NCBI GenBank assembly: GCA_040222275.1
Contig: JAVKDJ010000045.1
Location: 62,001 to 126,000, forward strand
Direction of reading: 5' to 3'
Source of the DNA: CAXBNB01 sp040222275
Lineage (GTDB): Bacteria; Bacteroidota; Bacteroidia; Cytophagales; Cyclobacteriaceae
Length of the DNA: 64,000 nucleotides
Shown piece after piece: positions 35,099-44,870 of this stretch. The number at the start of each line of letters is the position of its first letter. Position 1 is the first letter of the stretch. A program made the translations under genes and the position numbers. The notes beneath the pieces were generated by a model, which was not told where the DNA came from, did not search any database, and saw only the letters and a list, made by a program, of their open reading frames with translations.

Positions 35099-38000
35099 AT
35101 GAAAAAATCCTACTTAAACACAATTATTAGGGTGAGCAAGTACACATTTCTGATATTGTTTGTGAATGCGTTTTGTGCTTCTGTGCTACTGGCAACAGAT
35201 ATGGCCAAAGGGCAAAACCTCAAGGATGTGAGAACCGACCTTGAGGTGGAAAACGCTACCCTGAAAAAGGTATTCAGGCTATTGGAGGAGGGTACCTCCT
35301 TCGAATTTTCTTACGCTACCAACAACATCCCGCTCAACAAGAAGGTGTCGGTTCAGCGAAAAAACGAAAACCTCTATGATATATTAAGTGAGCTGTCCCA
35401 AAAGGCCGATGTAGAATTCAAGAGGGTAAACGGGCAGATTATCGTGAAACAAAGAAGGGCCACCGATGAGTCTATCGTGATGGACCAAACCCTCGCAGAT
35501 GTGGATATTTCCGGTAAAATCTCCGACGAAAATGGTGAAGGCCTTCCAGGCGCATCCATTGTGGTACAAGGCACTGCGAATGGCACCACAACCAACCTCG
35601 ATGGCAACTACAAGCTTTCAGTACCCGAAGGATCTACTTTGGTGGTGTCTTTTGTGGGCTACAAGCAACAAATGATAGTGGTAGGGTCACAATCCAGCAT
35701 AAACATACAAATGGAACTTGATGCTGAGCAGCTGGACGAAGTGGTTGTTTTGGGATATACTACCAGAAAAAGAGGTGAACTGACTGGGTCTGTAAGCACA
35801 ATCAACAGTGAGGAACTACAAAAAACACCGAACAAGGATTTGGCCAAGTCACTTTCCGGCAGGGTAGCAGGTTTGATCGTTGTGGACCGGGGAGGGTTGC
35901 CAGGGGCTACCGATGGCATGGACTTGTTGATCAGGGGTAAATCCACCATGGGCAACAATTCACCGCTGATATTAATCGATGGTATCCCAGCTGCCTCATT
36001 TTCTTTTCTCGCTCCATCTGATATCGAATCAATATCTGTATTGAAGGATGGTGCTGCCGCCATTTATGGGGCACGGGCAGCCAACGGTGTTATTGTTGTT
36101 ACCACCAAGAGGGGGCGCAAGGGTGCTCCTCAAATCAGTTTATCCAGCCAATATACATTGTCAGGGTTAACTGCCCGGGCTAATATGATGTCTTCAGAGC
36201 AATTTGCCATTTACCACAATGAAGCAGCACAGCGCGATGGAACGGCACTTCCATATTCTACAGATGATATCGCCAGGTATGCTGCTGGTAATGATCCATT
36301 GTACCCGAGCACCGACTGGTACGATGAAACGGTGAATGAGACTACACCAGAATGGAGGCACACCATGTCGGTATCCGGTGGCAGTGACAATGTAAGCTAT
36401 TTCCTCAGCGGGGACATTTTGGAGCAGCAAGGAGCTTTTAAGTCAGGTGATGTGAATTTCAATCAAAAACAATTGCGTTCTAATATCGATGTAAACCTGA
36501 CTAATTTTCTAAAAGTTGGAATAGACGTATCCGGAAGGTTTGGTGAGCGCAATCAACCAGGGGTGAGCTTTGGTCATATATACAAGCACATCTATACCAA
36601 TGCACCCACCGAAGTAGCCCAATACCCCAATGGTTTGCCAGCATGGGGAGGTGAAGATGGGGCCAACCCAATCGTTATGACCAGCACTGATGCCGGATTT
36701 ATCAATACCAGTGATAAAAACCTCAGGTCCCGTTTGTCTTTTGAGTTGGATTTGAACCAGTGGGTTGAAGGCCTGAGTGTACAAGGGTATGCAGGTATCA
36801 GGGACTGGAGTACCCAGACCAAATCATGGTACACACCCTGGACTTATTACACTTATGACAATGCCAACGATGAGTATATCGCCCAAACGGGGAACTCACA
36901 GCAGGGAACAACACAAGTGTTAAGGGAAAGGTTTTGGCAGTACAATGAGCTGATGCTCAACAGCACCATCAGGTATGACAGGACCTTTGGGGACCATACC
37001 GTTAAAGGTTTTGTCGGAATAGAACGATTTACTTCTGAACAAGCCAATGTTTATGCCGAAAGAAGGGGATTCCCAAGCAACGATCGTCCTGAACTTTTCG
37101 CCGGAAGCGACGATGGGCAGATATCCAGTGGTGAGTCGGCTGAATGGGCAAGGCTCAATTATTTTGGGTCACTTTCGTATGACTATGCCAAGAAATACTT
37201 TGTTGATTTGACCTTGAGACATGACGGGTCAAGCAACTTCCCGGCAGGAAAACGTTTTGGAACATTCCCTGGTGTGGCTGTTGCCTGGTCTATTGGAGAT
37301 GAAGAATTTATGGCAGATGCCAAACCTTTGTTCTCATCTGTAAAACTGAGGACATCCTGGGCCAAAATGGGAAATGATCGAATTCCTGGGTTTCAATTCC
37401 TGACCAAGTATGATTATGGTGGTCCGGAAAATTCAGCTCAACCCAACTATTATTTCTTTGGAACGGATGGAGCCAGACGCCTTGGATTTGCCAGTGCAGA
37501 GACACCAAACCCAAACATTACCTGGGAAACGGCCAACATGTCCAACCTTGGGCTGAACTTCACCATGTTCGATTATAAATTATCAGCTGATGTAAATTAC
37601 TTCTATCAAAAGAGGGAAGGCATTTTGATCCAGCGCGATGCTTCCATACCAGATTATGTGGGTCTGACACTACCAGATGAAAACCTTGGAAAAGTGGACA
37701 ACTATGGTTGGGAATTTCAATTAGGATGGAATGACCAAATTGGAGACTTAACCTACAACTTAGGATTCAATTATACCATAGCTAAAAACAAAATTATTTT
37801 CATGGATGAAGCTGTGGACGTACCTGACCGATTAAAACAGGAAGGGTTTCCAATGGACTCTCGTGTAATTTATTTGACCAATGGTTTGTTCAAATCCCAG
37901 GAAGAAGTGGATGCCGCTACAGTAAAATTAAATGGTACTGTTGAAGGTGAACCATATTACATTGACACCAATGAGGATGGTGAGATTAGTGCCGGAGACC

Positions 38001-38515
38001 GTGTGCGCAGACATAGTTCTCCTATTCCTGAAGTACAATACGGTATAACAGGTGGATTAAGCTACAAAGGGTTTGATTTCAACTTCCTTTTCCAGGGACA
38101 GGCTAAAGCGGATATGTTGGTGACTTTTGACGAATTTAATCGTCCTGAATTTATTTTCAAAGAAAGATGGACGCCGGAAAATAGAAATGCAAGGTATCCA
38201 AGGGCCGCCATCACGAGTAATTATAGCGGCAACAGAAGTGGCGATATAGGCAATCCGGAAATGGCCGATCTATACTATCACAGTGCCTCGTTCCTGAGGT
38301 TGAAAGAAGTCGAATTAGGTTATACCTTCGATAAAGCTAAGGTCAAAGTAGGTAGTGCCAGGGTCTTCTTGAGAGGAATGAACCTGTTGACAATGTTCTC
38401 AGATGTTTTCAGTGACTTTGGGCTCGATCCTGAAGCTGGGGACTACAACGGGTTTAGGTTCTCAACCTACACCGGACTAAGATCATTTTCTTTTGGTGTG
38501 AATTTCAACTTTTAA
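35099..38515 (+). CDS. SusC/RagA-type TonB-linked outer-membrane transporter with STN domain
   Basis: 1138 aa. Signal/anchor ~10-35, STN secretin-like domain ~46-117 (LKKVFRLLEEGTSFEFSY), CarboxypepD_reg domain ~136-214 (ISGKISDENGEGLPGASIVV), TonB plug ~224-345 (LDEVVVLGYTTRKRGELTGS), then a long beta-barrel ending in SFGVNFNF. The STN domain is what talks to FecR, matching the upstream sigma/FecR pair. It imports oligosaccharides with the SusD partner that starts 13 nt downstream. Confidence 0.96.
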   Translation: MKKSYLNTIIRVSKYTFLILFVNAFCASVLLATDMAKGQNLKDVRTDLEVENATLKKVFRLLEEGTSFEFSYATNNIPLNKKVSVQRKNENLYDILSELSQKADVEFKRVNGQIIVKQRRATDESIVMDQTLADVDISGKISDENGEGLPGASIVVQGTANGTTTNLDGNYKLSVPEGSTLVVSFVGYKQQMIVVGSQSSINIQMELDAEQLDEVVVLGYTTRKRGELTGSVSTINSEELQKTPNKDLAKSLSGRVAGLIVVDRGGLPGATDGMDLLIRGKSTMGNNSPLILIDGIPAASFSFLAPSDIESISVLKDGAAAIYGARAANGVIVVTTKRGRKGAPQISLSSQYTLSGLTARANMMSSEQFAIYHNEAAQRDGTALPYSTDDIARYAAGNDPLYPSTDWYDETVNETTPEWRHTMSVSGGSDNVSYFLSGDILEQQGAFKSGDVNFNQKQLRSNIDVNLTNFLKVGIDVSGRFGERNQPGVSFGHIYKHIYTNAPTEVAQYPNGLPAWGGEDGANPIVMTSTDAGFINTSDKNLRSRLSFELDLNQWVEGLSVQGYAGIRDWSTQTKSWYTPWTYYTYDNANDEYIAQTGNSQQGTTQVLRERFWQYNELMLNSTIRYDRTFGDHTVKGFVGIERFTSEQANVYAERRGFPSNDRPELFAGSDDGQISSGESAEWARLNYFGSLSYDYAKKYFVDLTLRHDGSSNFPAGKRFGTFPGVAVAWSIGDEEFMADAKPLFSSVKLRTSWAKMGNDRIPGFQFLTKYDYGGPENSAQPNYYFFGTDGARRLGFASAETPNPNITWETANMSNLGLNFTMFDYKLSADVNYFYQKREGILIQRDASIPDYVGLTLPDENLGKVDNYGWEFQLGWNDQIGDLTYNLGFNYTIAKNKIIFMDEAVDVPDRLKQEGFPMDSRVIYLTNGLFKSQEEVDAATVKLNGTVEGEPYYIDTNEDGEISAGDRVRRHSSPIPEVQYGITGGLSYKGFDFNFLFQGQAKADMLVTFDEFNRPEFIFKERWTPENRNARYPRAAITSNYSGNRSGDIGNPEMADLYYHSASFLRLKEVELGYTFDKAKVKVGSARVFLRGMNLLTMFSDVFSDFGLDPEAGDYNGFRFSTYTGLRSFSFGVNFNF

Positions 38516-38528
38516 AAAAAGAACAATC

Positions 38529-40271
38529 ATGAAAAATTTGAAATATATATTAGCCGCAAGTGCATGGTTGGTGTTTAGCTCGTGTTCGGAAGATGTTCTG
38601 GATACTGAGGCAAAAGACGCTTTTGCTGAAGACTTTGTTTATAGCAGTGCCAACAATTTGGAAACCCTCGTGGTTACCAGTTACAACAGTACCGAAGGAT
38701 GGGCTCAAAACCGATTTGATTGGTGGGGAAGAAGGTTTAATATCGAAAATGCCTCTTTTGAGTCAAAGTTTAATTTTAATAATCTGAACCTTTTTAGTTT
38801 GAGGGGAACAGGTCTGGCTGCAGGTAATGGCGGTGGAGCACGTTGGAATAGGAAATGGGATAATTATTTTCATTATGTGCGCGGAATCAATGAGTTCATG
38901 GACCGGGTAGATAATAGCGAGGCAATGGCCAATGAACCTGATGCAGTCAATATTCTGAAAGCTGAGATGAGGTTTCTTAGGGCAAACCTTTACTTTAAAT
39001 TGATCAATCTATTTGGAGGTGTACCTATTATGGAAAGTGCACTTGGGTTGGATGCAGAGAGCTTTAATTTGCCTAGGAACAGCTACAAGGAGTGTGTTGA
39101 TTTTATCGTCGGAGAGTTGGATGCAGCAGCAGCAGTGTTGCCAGAAACACGCCCGGGCAGTGAATTTGGCAGGGCCACAAGTCTAGCTGCCTTGGCGGTT
39201 AAATCAAGGTTGCTGGTGTATGCAGCCAGTGCACAACATGACCCTGCCAACACCGTGGATGTACCTAGGGGCACCTTATATGATTATGATGTAGCTACCA
39301 AATGGCAGGATGCCTCTAATGCGGCAAAGGCTATCATTGATTTAGTAGGAGGTCGCGATCTAATAGCCACACCAGATGCAGCAGCTTATCAGGCGTTGTT
39401 CCTGTCGCCTAACGAAGACATCCTGTTTGCAAGGCCATACGGAAGTGAATTTTATGAATTTGGAACAGATGTGAATTCATTGTGGGACAAAACCCAGTCA
39501 CCTCCCGGATATGATGGGTGGGGGCTATCGTCACCTACGCATAATTTCGCCCTCCAATTCAATATGGCCGATGGTACTGGAACTTCAGAAGTGGGTACAT
39601 CTTATGACCCTGTGAATCCAAATGACAACCGTGAAATGAGGTATTATGCCGATTTGCTTTTCAATGGAGCAGAATTCAGGGGGCGTGAAGTTCAATACTG
39701 GCTGGCCCATGACCATGCAACCAATGAGAATGCGGTTAATGGTTTGGAATCTCCTAAAACAATTGTTGGGAACGCATTACATTCTTCCAAAACTGGATAC
39801 AACATAAGAAAATTTCAGGATGAAAGCATTGAAACCAGCGGGATTTCAGCTGGTCGTCCCAGGATACTCTACAGGTTGGCTGAAATCTATTTGAATTACG
39901 CTGAAGCCCAATATCATCTCGGCAATGAAGCAGAGGCGCGCACATACCTGAACAAAGTGTCTAGCAGGGCACTTCAACCCGAGATCACAGATTCAGGAAT
40001 CGACCTTTATGAAGCAATAAAACGTGAAAGAAGGGTCGAGCTTTGCTTTGAGATGCACAACTTCTTTGATGAAAGAAGATGGATGGAAAAAGACCATTTG
40101 GGTTTTGATATCCAGGGCTTATTATGGGAAAAAGATGCTGTAGGCAACATCAACCATACAGGGGTTTACACAGTGGTCAACAGGCCTTTCTATGTAAAAC
40201 ACTACTACCTCCCTATACCAAACAGCGAGATAGAGAAAGCCCCTGCGGTAGAGCAAAATACCGGGTATTAA
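38529..40271 (+). CDS. SusD/RagB-type glycan-binding lipoprotein
   Basis: 580 aa. Lipobox AASAWLVFSSC (Cys19). SusD N-terminal domain (AEMRFLRANLYFKLINLFGG) and the C-terminal RagB/SusD signature (RLAEIYLNYAEAQYHLGNEA, AIKRERRVELCFEMHNFFDE) are clear. It caps the SusC barrel and binds glycan at the cell surface. It forms an operon with susC, ended by a strong terminator 30 nt downstream. Confidence 0.96.
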   Translation: MKNLKYILAASAWLVFSSCSEDVLDTEAKDAFAEDFVYSSANNLETLVVTSYNSTEGWAQNRFDWWGRRFNIENASFESKFNFNNLNLFSLRGTGLAAGNGGGARWNRKWDNYFHYVRGINEFMDRVDNSEAMANEPDAVNILKAEMRFLRANLYFKLINLFGGVPIMESALGLDAESFNLPRNSYKECVDFIVGELDAAAAVLPETRPGSEFGRATSLAALAVKSRLLVYAASAQHDPANTVDVPRGTLYDYDVATKWQDASNAAKAIIDLVGGRDLIATPDAAAYQALFLSPNEDILFARPYGSEFYEFGTDVNSLWDKTQSPPGYDGWGLSSPTHNFALQFNMADGTGTSEVGTSYDPVNPNDNREMRYYADLLFNGAEFRGREVQYWLAHDHATNENAVNGLESPKTIVGNALHSSKTGYNIRKFQDESIETSGISAGRPRILYRLAEIYLNYAEAQYHLGNEAEARTYLNKVSSRALQPEITDSGIDLYEAIKRERRVELCFEMHNFFDERRWMEKDHLGFDIQGLLWEKDAVGNINHTGVYTVVNRPFYVKHYYLPIPNSEIEKAPAVEQNTGY

Positions 40272-40299
40272 ACTTCCGGTTATCCAATACAATATTCGT

Positions 40300-40333
40300 T
40301 ATGGTCGGGCTTGGGGTCCGACCATATTTTTTT
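40300..40333 (+). terminator. Rho-independent terminator after susD
   Basis: ATGGTCGG (40301-40308), loop GCTTGGGGT, CCGACCAT (40318-40325), followed by a T-run 40327-40333. It separates the SusC/D operon from the glycosidase/sulfatase genes, which therefore need their own promoter. Confidence 0.92.
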
Positions 40334-40482
40334 CTCATAACCCCTACCCACTCCATAACGGATTGTTGTAAGTACAATTTATAAATCCCCAATTGTCGGT
40401 TCAATAAGCAGATAATTGAAGGAAGACATTTCCTTTTTCCAAAAAGGCCAATAAATTAAAAACAAGAGAACCCTTCCAAACT

Positions 40483-42561
40483 ATGAAATCCAAACCTATT
40501 CGATATCTGTCCGAAATCAAGAAAATACTATTTCTCGCCACAACCTCTTTAGTGGTGTTTGCTTGTGGCAAAAAGGACGAAGCAGATCAAAGTGGGAAAA
40601 CCACCTACAGCCCGGTGAACAACGTGCCCAAAGACGGCTATACCACCAGCCCATACCCCAAACTCAAAAGCATAGATTTTACCGAGTGCACCTGGACGAA
40701 TGGGTTTTGGGCCGACAAAAACCAACTGATGTACGAATCTGGTGTTCCCAATATGTGGGGCCTGCTAAGCGATGCAGAAATCATGCATTCGAAACAAAAC
40801 TTCCTGATAGCTGCCGGAAAAATGAAAGGCGAACATGTAGGCACCAACTGGATAGATGGCGACACCTACAAGTGGTTGGAGGCCGTGGCTTATCTGTATG
40901 CCTCTACCGGGGACAAAAAATTGGACCAACTGATGGATGAAGTGATTGGCTATATCAGTGCCGCACAGCAACCAGATGGCTACATCAACACCCACATGAC
41001 CATAGCAGGCAAAGAGCGTTTTACCAACCTTCAAGACCATGAAACATACAATATGGGGCATCTCATCACAGCGGCCACTGTTCATCATAAAGCAACCGGT
41101 AAAACAAGCCTCCTCAATATAGCGGAAAAAGCAGCCGATTGCCTTTATGAAACATTCATGAACACTGGCAGGCACTTCCTGGGCTATTCGAGTATTATGG
41201 GGCTTGTGGACTTGTATCGAATTTCAGGAAACAAAAAACATATAGAACTGGCCGGCCACTTTGTAAACACTCAGGGTAGTGGCGATGTGGAAGCCAGGAA
41301 GACGTCATCCTGGATGGGCATGGGAGCTCCGGGCCGGCAAGACCATTTGCCTATTAGGGAAACCAACGAGGCGGTGGGACATGCCGTGCGGGGCAACTAC
41401 CTATACAGCGGGGCAACAGATGTGTACAACGAAACAGGTGACCCAAAACTTCTGGAGGCCCTGGAGCGCATTTGGGAAAGTGTGGCCTATCGGAAAATGT
41501 ACATCACCGGGGGCGTAAGTGCGCTGTACCGAGGGGCTACTCAATCAAGGGATGTGGTATGGGAAGCCTATAGCGAAGACTACCAACTCAACAATGCCAC
41601 AGCCTACAACGAAACCTGCGCCAATATAGGCCATGGCATGTGGTCTTGGCGACTGCTTTCAGCTACAGGGAACCCCAGATATGCCGATATGATGGAAAGG
41701 GTGATCTACAATTCGGCCCTTTCCCCCATCAGCCTCGATGGTAAGCACTTTTTCTACACCAACCCATTGCAGCGGGTGGATGGCATCCCCTTGTCGCATA
41801 AACACGACGCTGAGCGCTGGAGCCACCACATGGGCTTTTGTTGCCCTCCAAATATCATCCGGACACTGACCAAACTTTCGGGATGGGCATATAGCAAATC
41901 AGACAATGGCATAGCTGTCAACCTATATGGCGGCAATGTGCTGGATACAGAACTATTGGATGGTTCCGAATTGAAATTGAAACAGGAAACCCAATATCCC
42001 TGGCAGGGGCAGGTACAGCTCACTATTGAGCAGTGCAAACAAGAACCTTTTGAACTTCTGGTAAGAATTCCCGAATGGGCTGAAGGTACCAAGATCCAAA
42101 TCAATGGGGAGGATACAGGGGTGTCCATCACTCCACAGACCTACGCCAGGCTTGAGGGAAAATGGCAAAAGGGGGATGTGGTCACGATTGACTTTCCAAT
42201 GGAAGTAAACCTGATCGAAGGAAACCCGAAAATTGAAGAAGTACGCAACCAGGTAGCGCTCACACGGGGGCCATTAGTCTATTGCATCGAATCGGCAGAT
42301 CTGCCAAAATCAAGTAGCATCCTGGATGCCCATTTTGCCCAAAACACAGAGTTAAAGGCCAATTACAGGTCAGATTTTCTTGGAGGGGTAGCAACCATCG
42401 ATGGACAGCTCTTGCTACGATCTAAAAAGGATGCCGGGATATACCAAAAACTTCGGGAGCCGGAATGGCAAAAGGTAGAGGCATCTTTCATCCCCTACTA
42501 TGCCTGGGCAAACCGGGGGAAGTCCGAAATGACCGTATGGATGCCTATTGTTTGGGAATGA
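40483..42561 (+). CDS. GH127-type glycosidase (DUF1680), lipoprotein, paralogue 1
   Basis: 692 aa. Lipobox TTSLVVFAC (Cys28) places it on the envelope. The (alpha/alpha)6 barrel follows (WTNGFWADKN, AAQQPDGYINT, HHKATGKTSLLNIAEKA). Zinc/nucleophile residues known from HypBA1 are present: E377-x-C379 (YNETCANIG) and C453-C454 (GFCCPPNIIR). Characterised DUF1680 families act on beta-L-arabinofuranosides (GH127/GH146), and marine GH127 members act on 3,6-anhydro-D-galactose ends of carrageenan. Substrate here unresolved. Its N-terminal linker differs from the two paralogues downstream. Confidence 0.88.
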   Translation: MKSKPIRYLSEIKKILFLATTSLVVFACGKKDEADQSGKTTYSPVNNVPKDGYTTSPYPKLKSIDFTECTWTNGFWADKNQLMYESGVPNMWGLLSDAEIMHSKQNFLIAAGKMKGEHVGTNWIDGDTYKWLEAVAYLYASTGDKKLDQLMDEVIGYISAAQQPDGYINTHMTIAGKERFTNLQDHETYNMGHLITAATVHHKATGKTSLLNIAEKAADCLYETFMNTGRHFLGYSSIMGLVDLYRISGNKKHIELAGHFVNTQGSGDVEARKTSSWMGMGAPGRQDHLPIRETNEAVGHAVRGNYLYSGATDVYNETGDPKLLEALERIWESVAYRKMYITGGVSALYRGATQSRDVVWEAYSEDYQLNNATAYNETCANIGHGMWSWRLLSATGNPRYADMMERVIYNSALSPISLDGKHFFYTNPLQRVDGIPLSHKHDAERWSHHMGFCCPPNIIRTLTKLSGWAYSKSDNGIAVNLYGGNVLDTELLDGSELKLKQETQYPWQGQVQLTIEQCKQEPFELLVRIPEWAEGTKIQINGEDTGVSITPQTYARLEGKWQKGDVVTIDFPMEVNLIEGNPKIEEVRNQVALTRGPLVYCIESADLPKSSSILDAHFAQNTELKANYRSDFLGGVATIDGQLLLRSKKDAGIYQKLREPEWQKVEASFIPYYAWANRGKSEMTVWMPIVWE

Positions 42562-42676
42562 TGCCTGGGTGTTTTCATGTCATTTTGTAAAGGACTTTGT
42601 AGGTTTCAAACATATTGACCGGGAAAAAATAAAATCATATTTAACTCAATTTACTTACTAAAAATATATAATGAGA

Positions 42677-42708
42677 TAAAATACAGCACATTGAGGGTAA
42701 ATTTCATC
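42677..42708. promoter_or_regulatory. Conserved upstream element of GH127 paralogue 2
   Basis: TAAAATACAGC, 10 bp, TAAATTTC (42677-42705), with GGGTAAATTTCATC at 42695-42708. The same arrangement with the same spacing lies at 46589-46617 before the second sulfatase. TTTCATCAACA is directly repeated at 42702 and 42750. A candidate regulator site or promoter. Confidence 0.5.
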
Positions 42709-42802
42709 AACACCCCTCCTGCTAAATCCGCTTATTTTGTCATGGTATATTTCATCAACAAATGACCAGGACAGACAAAGAGGAAAACTAAACATTTACA
42801 CC

Positions 42803-44830
42803 ATGATCAAACGAGCAATAAAAACCCTAACAGCAGCTACCTGCATCCTGATGGCCACCAGTACCATCCAGGCGCAGAACTCCGGCATCATCAACAATTC
42901 CAGCAGCCCGCATGTAAAGCTCAAAAGCATAGACATAGGAGATTGCAAATGGACAGAAGGCTTTTGGGCAGACAAGTTCAAGGTTGCTGAAGAAGTGATG
43001 GTTCCTTATATGGGCACTGTGCTTAAAGGGGACGTAGGTCATGGCTACAACAACTTCAAAATAGCCGCAGGCCTGAAAGAAGGCGAACACAAAGGCTTTT
43101 GGTGGCACGATGGGGATTTCTACAAATGGATGGAAGCTTCTGTTTACATCTATGGAATAAATAAGGATGAAAAAATCATTGAAGAACTGGACGAGATCAT
43201 AGAGGTGATTGCGAAAGCACAGCAACCGGACGGCTACTTGTCCACGCCCATCATCATCAGGGACGACATTGAGCCATTTTCCAACAGGAGGTACCATGAG
43301 TTGTACAACAGTGGCCATCTGCTCACCAGCGCCTGTATCCATCACAGGGTAACTGGTAAAACAAATTTCCTCAATATTGCCATCAAGCATGCCGACATGC
43401 TCTATAGGCTCTTCCAACCCGAACCAGATAGTTTGAAGCGTTTTGGCTTCAACCAAACACAGATAATGGGACTGGTAGAGCTATACCGTACCACCAAGGA
43501 CAAAAGGTACCTGGAATTGGCAGAAACCTTTATCAACATGAGGGGCAAAACCAAAGTGGACGATGATGAAAGCACCAAAGGCTACCCCATTGGGGACATG
43601 GTGCAGGAGCGGGTGCCGCTGCGCAAAGAAACTGAAGCTGTTGGACATGCGGTACTCGCGCTGTACTACTATGCGGGAGCGGCTGATGTAGCAGCAGAAA
43701 CAGGGGAGCAAGCCCTGCTTGATGCCCTCGACAGGCTTTGGGAAAATGTGGTCTATAAAAAAATGTACGTTACTGGTGCCGTAGGGCAATCCCACTATGG
43801 TAGGTCCAGCCGCAAAGACAAGATCGAAGAGGGCTTCATTGATGAATACATGATGCCCAACCTCACAGCGTATAACGAGACCTGTGCCAACATTTGCAAT
43901 TCCATGTTTAGCCACAGGATGCTTGGTGTGAAGGGGGAATCAAAATATGCCGACATCATGGAGTTGGTGCTTTACAACAGTGCCCTCTCGGGGATCAGCC
44001 TGGAAGGCAATAAATACTACTACGGAAACCCATTGCGAAAAATAGAGGGTGCCATTGACTATGAAACGAAGAATACAGAACTGCCGGAAAGGGCACCATA
44101 CCTCAAGTGCTTTTGTTGTCCACCCAATCTGGTAAGGACCATAGCCAAGTCATCGGGATGGGCATATAGCAAAGCACAAAACGGAATAGCTGTCAACCTG
44201 TATGGCGGAAACCAGCTCGAAACTTCGCTGCTGGACGGCTCCAAAATAAAACTGAAGCAAGAAACAGACTATCCATGGGATGGGGCAGTAAAAATCACCC
44301 TGGAGGAATGTAAAAAATCTGCCTTTGAAATGTTGCTAAGGGTACCGGATTGGGCCGAAGGCACCACCATCAGGATCAACAACGAGGCAGTCATAGACGG
44401 TGTGCCGGGAACCTTTGCCAGGATAGAGCGCAAGTGGAAAAAAGGAGATGTGATCACCATGGACATGCCCATGGAAGTCAAATTCATAGAGGGCCACCCC
44501 CGCATCGAAGAAGTGCGCAACCAGGTAGCATTGAAAAGGGGGCCGGTTGTTTATTGTATGGAATCACCAGACCTGCCAAAAACAAGTGGCATTATGGATG
44601 TTTATATTTCTGGCAACAGCCCCTTGAAAGTAAACCACCGCAGGGACTTCCTGAGAGGTGTGGCAACAATAGAAGGAGAAGTAATGCTTCGAAAAGACAA
44701 TGGAAACGGCATGTACCGAGCGGTAAGCAAACCTAAATTTGAACCTTATCAAACTCAATTCATACCATATTTTGCGTGGAGCAACAGAGGGGTATCGGAA
44801 ATGACCGTTTTCCTGCCTGTGATCTGGTAG
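42803..44830 (+). CDS. GH127-type glycosidase (DUF1680), paralogue 2
   Basis: 675 aa from ATG 42803, with a cleavable signal peptide ending STIQAQ; an upstream in-frame start at 42737 would hide the signal. Same fold as its neighbours (LKSIDIGDCKWTEGFWADK, FKIAAGLKEGEHKGFWWHDG). Catalytic set E359-x-C361 (YNETCANIC) and C438-C439 (CFCCPPNLVR), with the same 77-residue spacing as in HypBA1. First gene of triplet A (GH127, S1_7-like, S1_16-like). Exo-acting periplasmic enzyme on a desulfated or sulfated oligosaccharide; substrate unresolved. Confidence 0.88.
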   Translation: MIKRAIKTLTAATCILMATSTIQAQNSGIINNSSSPHVKLKSIDIGDCKWTEGFWADKFKVAEEVMVPYMGTVLKGDVGHGYNNFKIAAGLKEGEHKGFWWHDGDFYKWMEASVYIYGINKDEKIIEELDEIIEVIAKAQQPDGYLSTPIIIRDDIEPFSNRRYHELYNSGHLLTSACIHHRVTGKTNFLNIAIKHADMLYRLFQPEPDSLKRFGFNQTQIMGLVELYRTTKDKRYLELAETFINMRGKTKVDDDESTKGYPIGDMVQERVPLRKETEAVGHAVLALYYYAGAADVAAETGEQALLDALDRLWENVVYKKMYVTGAVGQSHYGRSSRKDKIEEGFIDEYMMPNLTAYNETCANICNSMFSHRMLGVKGESKYADIMELVLYNSALSGISLEGNKYYYGNPLRKIEGAIDYETKNTELPERAPYLKCFCCPPNLVRTIAKSSGWAYSKAQNGIAVNLYGGNQLETSLLDGSKIKLKQETDYPWDGAVKITLEECKKSAFEMLLRVPDWAEGTTIRINNEAVIDGVPGTFARIERKWKKGDVITMDMPMEVKFIEGHPRIEEVRNQVALKRGPVVYCMESPDLPKTSGIMDVYISGNSPLKVNHRRDFLRGVATIEGEVMLRKDNGNGMYRAVSKPKFEPYQTQFIPYFAWSNRGVSEMTVFLPVIW

Positions 44831-44870
44831 GTAACATCCCAATCCATTCTTCTTATATCATATATAGACT